Of a DNA stretch of 64,000 bases, positions 63,106 to 64,000 are shown piece after piece (the stretch's first letter is position 1; each line of letters starts with the position of its first letter). Below the pieces are notes generated by a model, which saw only the letters and a program-made list of their open reading frames with translations, made no database searches and was not told where the DNA came from. The stretch lies in contig NZ_VUJV01000010.1 of the NCBI RefSeq assembly GCF_008373755.1, forward strand, positions 62,001 to 126,000, written 5' to 3'. The translations under genes and the position numbers were made by a program. The stretch comes from Nocardioides humilatus. Lineage in GTDB: Bacteria > Actinomycetota > Actinomycetes > Propionibacteriales > Nocardioidaceae.

Positions 63106-64000
63106 GCGTGCACACGGAATCGGCGTTCGAGTCGAACATCGAGGCGTACTTGCTGGCGAACGGCTGGGATTCGATCCTGCCCGGGTCGTACGACCTCCGA
63201 CATGGGCTGTTCCACAACGAGTACTTCGCATTTCTCGCGGCGAGCCAGCCCAACGAGTGGGAGACCCTCCAGTCCTACCTCGGCGGCGAGACCGCTGCCC
63301 GACAGGTGATTGCGAAGACGCTCGCCGACCAGATCGACCGACGCGGTGCGATCGGTGTACTGCGCGGCACGATCAAGCACTCGGGGGTAACCCTGCGATC
63401 GGCGTACTTCAAACCGGCCAACAAGTTGACGCCCGAGCTCGGCGAGAAGTACGCGGCCAATCGGCTCGGCGTTGTTCGCCAACTACACCACAGCGAGTCC
63501 AAGCCCGGCGACTCGCTCGACCTGGTGCTCGTAGTCAACGGTATCCCGGTCGCGACGGCGGAGCTAAAGAACCCGCTCACACATCAGAACGTCGAGCACG
63601 CGATGACGCAGTACCGCACCGATCGCAACCCGGCGGACTACATCTTCCGCAAGCGCACGCTGGTGCACTTTGCGGTCGACCCGCATCGGGCCTACATGAC
63701 GACAAAGCTCGCCGGCGAGCAAACTCGGTTCCTGCCGTTCAACCAGGGCACCGGCGGACCCGGGCAGATGGGCGGGCAGGGCAACCCAAACGCCGCAACC
63801 GGCTACGACACCGCCTACCTGTGGGAGCAGGTGTGGCAGCGCGACGCCTGGCTCGACCTCATCGGAAGCTTTGTACACGAGCACGATGGGACGATCCTGT
63901 TCCCGCGCTACCACCAATGGCACGCGGTCCGGTCGCTGCTCGCGGGGACCTACGAGAGCGGCGCCGGCAAGGACCGACTCATCCAGCACTCGGCCGGATC
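63102..64000 (+). CDS. hsdR: Type I restriction endonuclease subunit HsdR (partial, 5' end)
   Basis: The first 299 residues of the translocase/endonuclease subunit. The N-terminal HsdR nuclease domain has the PD-(D/E)XK core: SLDLVLVVNGIPVATAELKNPL with Asp140, Glu154 and Lys156. The chain breaks off in ESGAGKDRLIQHSAGS, just inside the helicase Walker A region. GTG at 63102 overlaps the hsdS stop. A GTG 6 nt later is an alternative. The gene continues past the right edge. Confidence 0.94.
   Translation, partial: MSVHTESAFESNIEAYLLANGWDSILPGSYDLRHGLFHNEYFAFLAASQPNEWETLQSYLGGETAARQVIAKTLADQIDRRGAIGVLRGTIKHSGVTLRSAYFKPANKLTPELGEKYAANRLGVVRQLHHSESKPGDSLDLVLVVNGIPVATAELKNPLTHQNVEHAMTQYRTDRNPADYIFRKRTLVHFAVDPHRAYMTTKLAGEQTRFLPFNQGTGGPGQMGGQGNPNAATGYDTAYLWEQVWQRDAWLDLIGSFVHEHDGTILFPRYHQWHAVRSLLAGTYESGAGKDRLIQHSAG

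Overview
The window is very G+C-rich, densely packed and almost entirely on the minus strand. Gene content points to an actinobacterium, probably Nocardioides or another Nocardioidaceae member. The clues are a mycothiol-type DinB/maleylpyruvate isomerase family enzyme, a DUF6167 protein, actinobacterial-type PyrR leader and LexA boxes, many GTG starts, and 4-bp ATGA/GTGA overlaps. The backbone order thrS - HIT - pgsA - pdxS/pdxT - yebC - ruvCAB - yajC - secDF - apt - relA - hisS - aspS - rarA - alaS - ruvX - mltG - aro genes - efp - nusB resembles, from memory, the corresponding part of mycobacterial chromosomes. The genus assignment is an inference.

Layout. 1-7.3 kb: pyrR with a PyrR-binding leader, csbD, a DUF1345 membrane protein, fdhD plus a YdeP-type molybdopterin oxidoreductase, a divergent FAD oxidase, and a flavoprotein disulfide reductase. 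7.3-14.8 kb: nusB, efp, the shikimate genes aroQ/B/K/C/E with a prepilin peptidase embedded, mltG and ruvX. 14.8-19.7 kb: alaS, two small membrane-associated unknowns and rarA. 19.8-26.1 kb: a five-gene oligopeptide/dipeptide-type ABC importer. 26.3-31.4 kb: aspS, hisS, an MBL hydrolase and a DUF349 protein. 31.45-32.73 kb: a DUF559-type nuclease gene bracketed by identical 34-bp palindromes. 32.7-42.9 kb: relA, apt, secF, secD, yajC, ruvB, ruvA, ruvC (with an SOS box), yebC and pdxT. 42.9-46.3 kb: a SipW-type secretion cassette separating pdxT from pdxS. 47-54.5 kb: pdxS, pgsA, a TetR gene with its apparent operator, a DinB-like enzyme, a HIT protein, a second TetR, a secreted lipoprotein and thrS. 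54.5-57 kb: three secreted proteins, one with RTX-like repeats. 57.1-58.5 kb: four tRNA genes around a pabC-like gene. 58.6-64 kb: an accessory block with an unknown protein, a PD-(D/E)XK nuclease and a type I restriction-modification system (hsdM, hsdS, partial hsdR) running off the right edge.

The most unusual content is the SipW cassette and the palindrome-bracketed nuclease. The cassette has two Ser/His-type signal peptidases and two proteins with SipW-type signal peptides sharing an A-(F/Y)-W-T-D-D motif. One of the signal peptidases appears to be fused to a substrate-like exported domain with the same motif. The nuclease unit between DUF349 and relA also lies inside an 11-bp direct repeat and may be a small mobile unit. 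Many genes in the window have a TANNNT -10 element only 6-8 nt upstream of the start codon, so leaderless transcription is probably common here.
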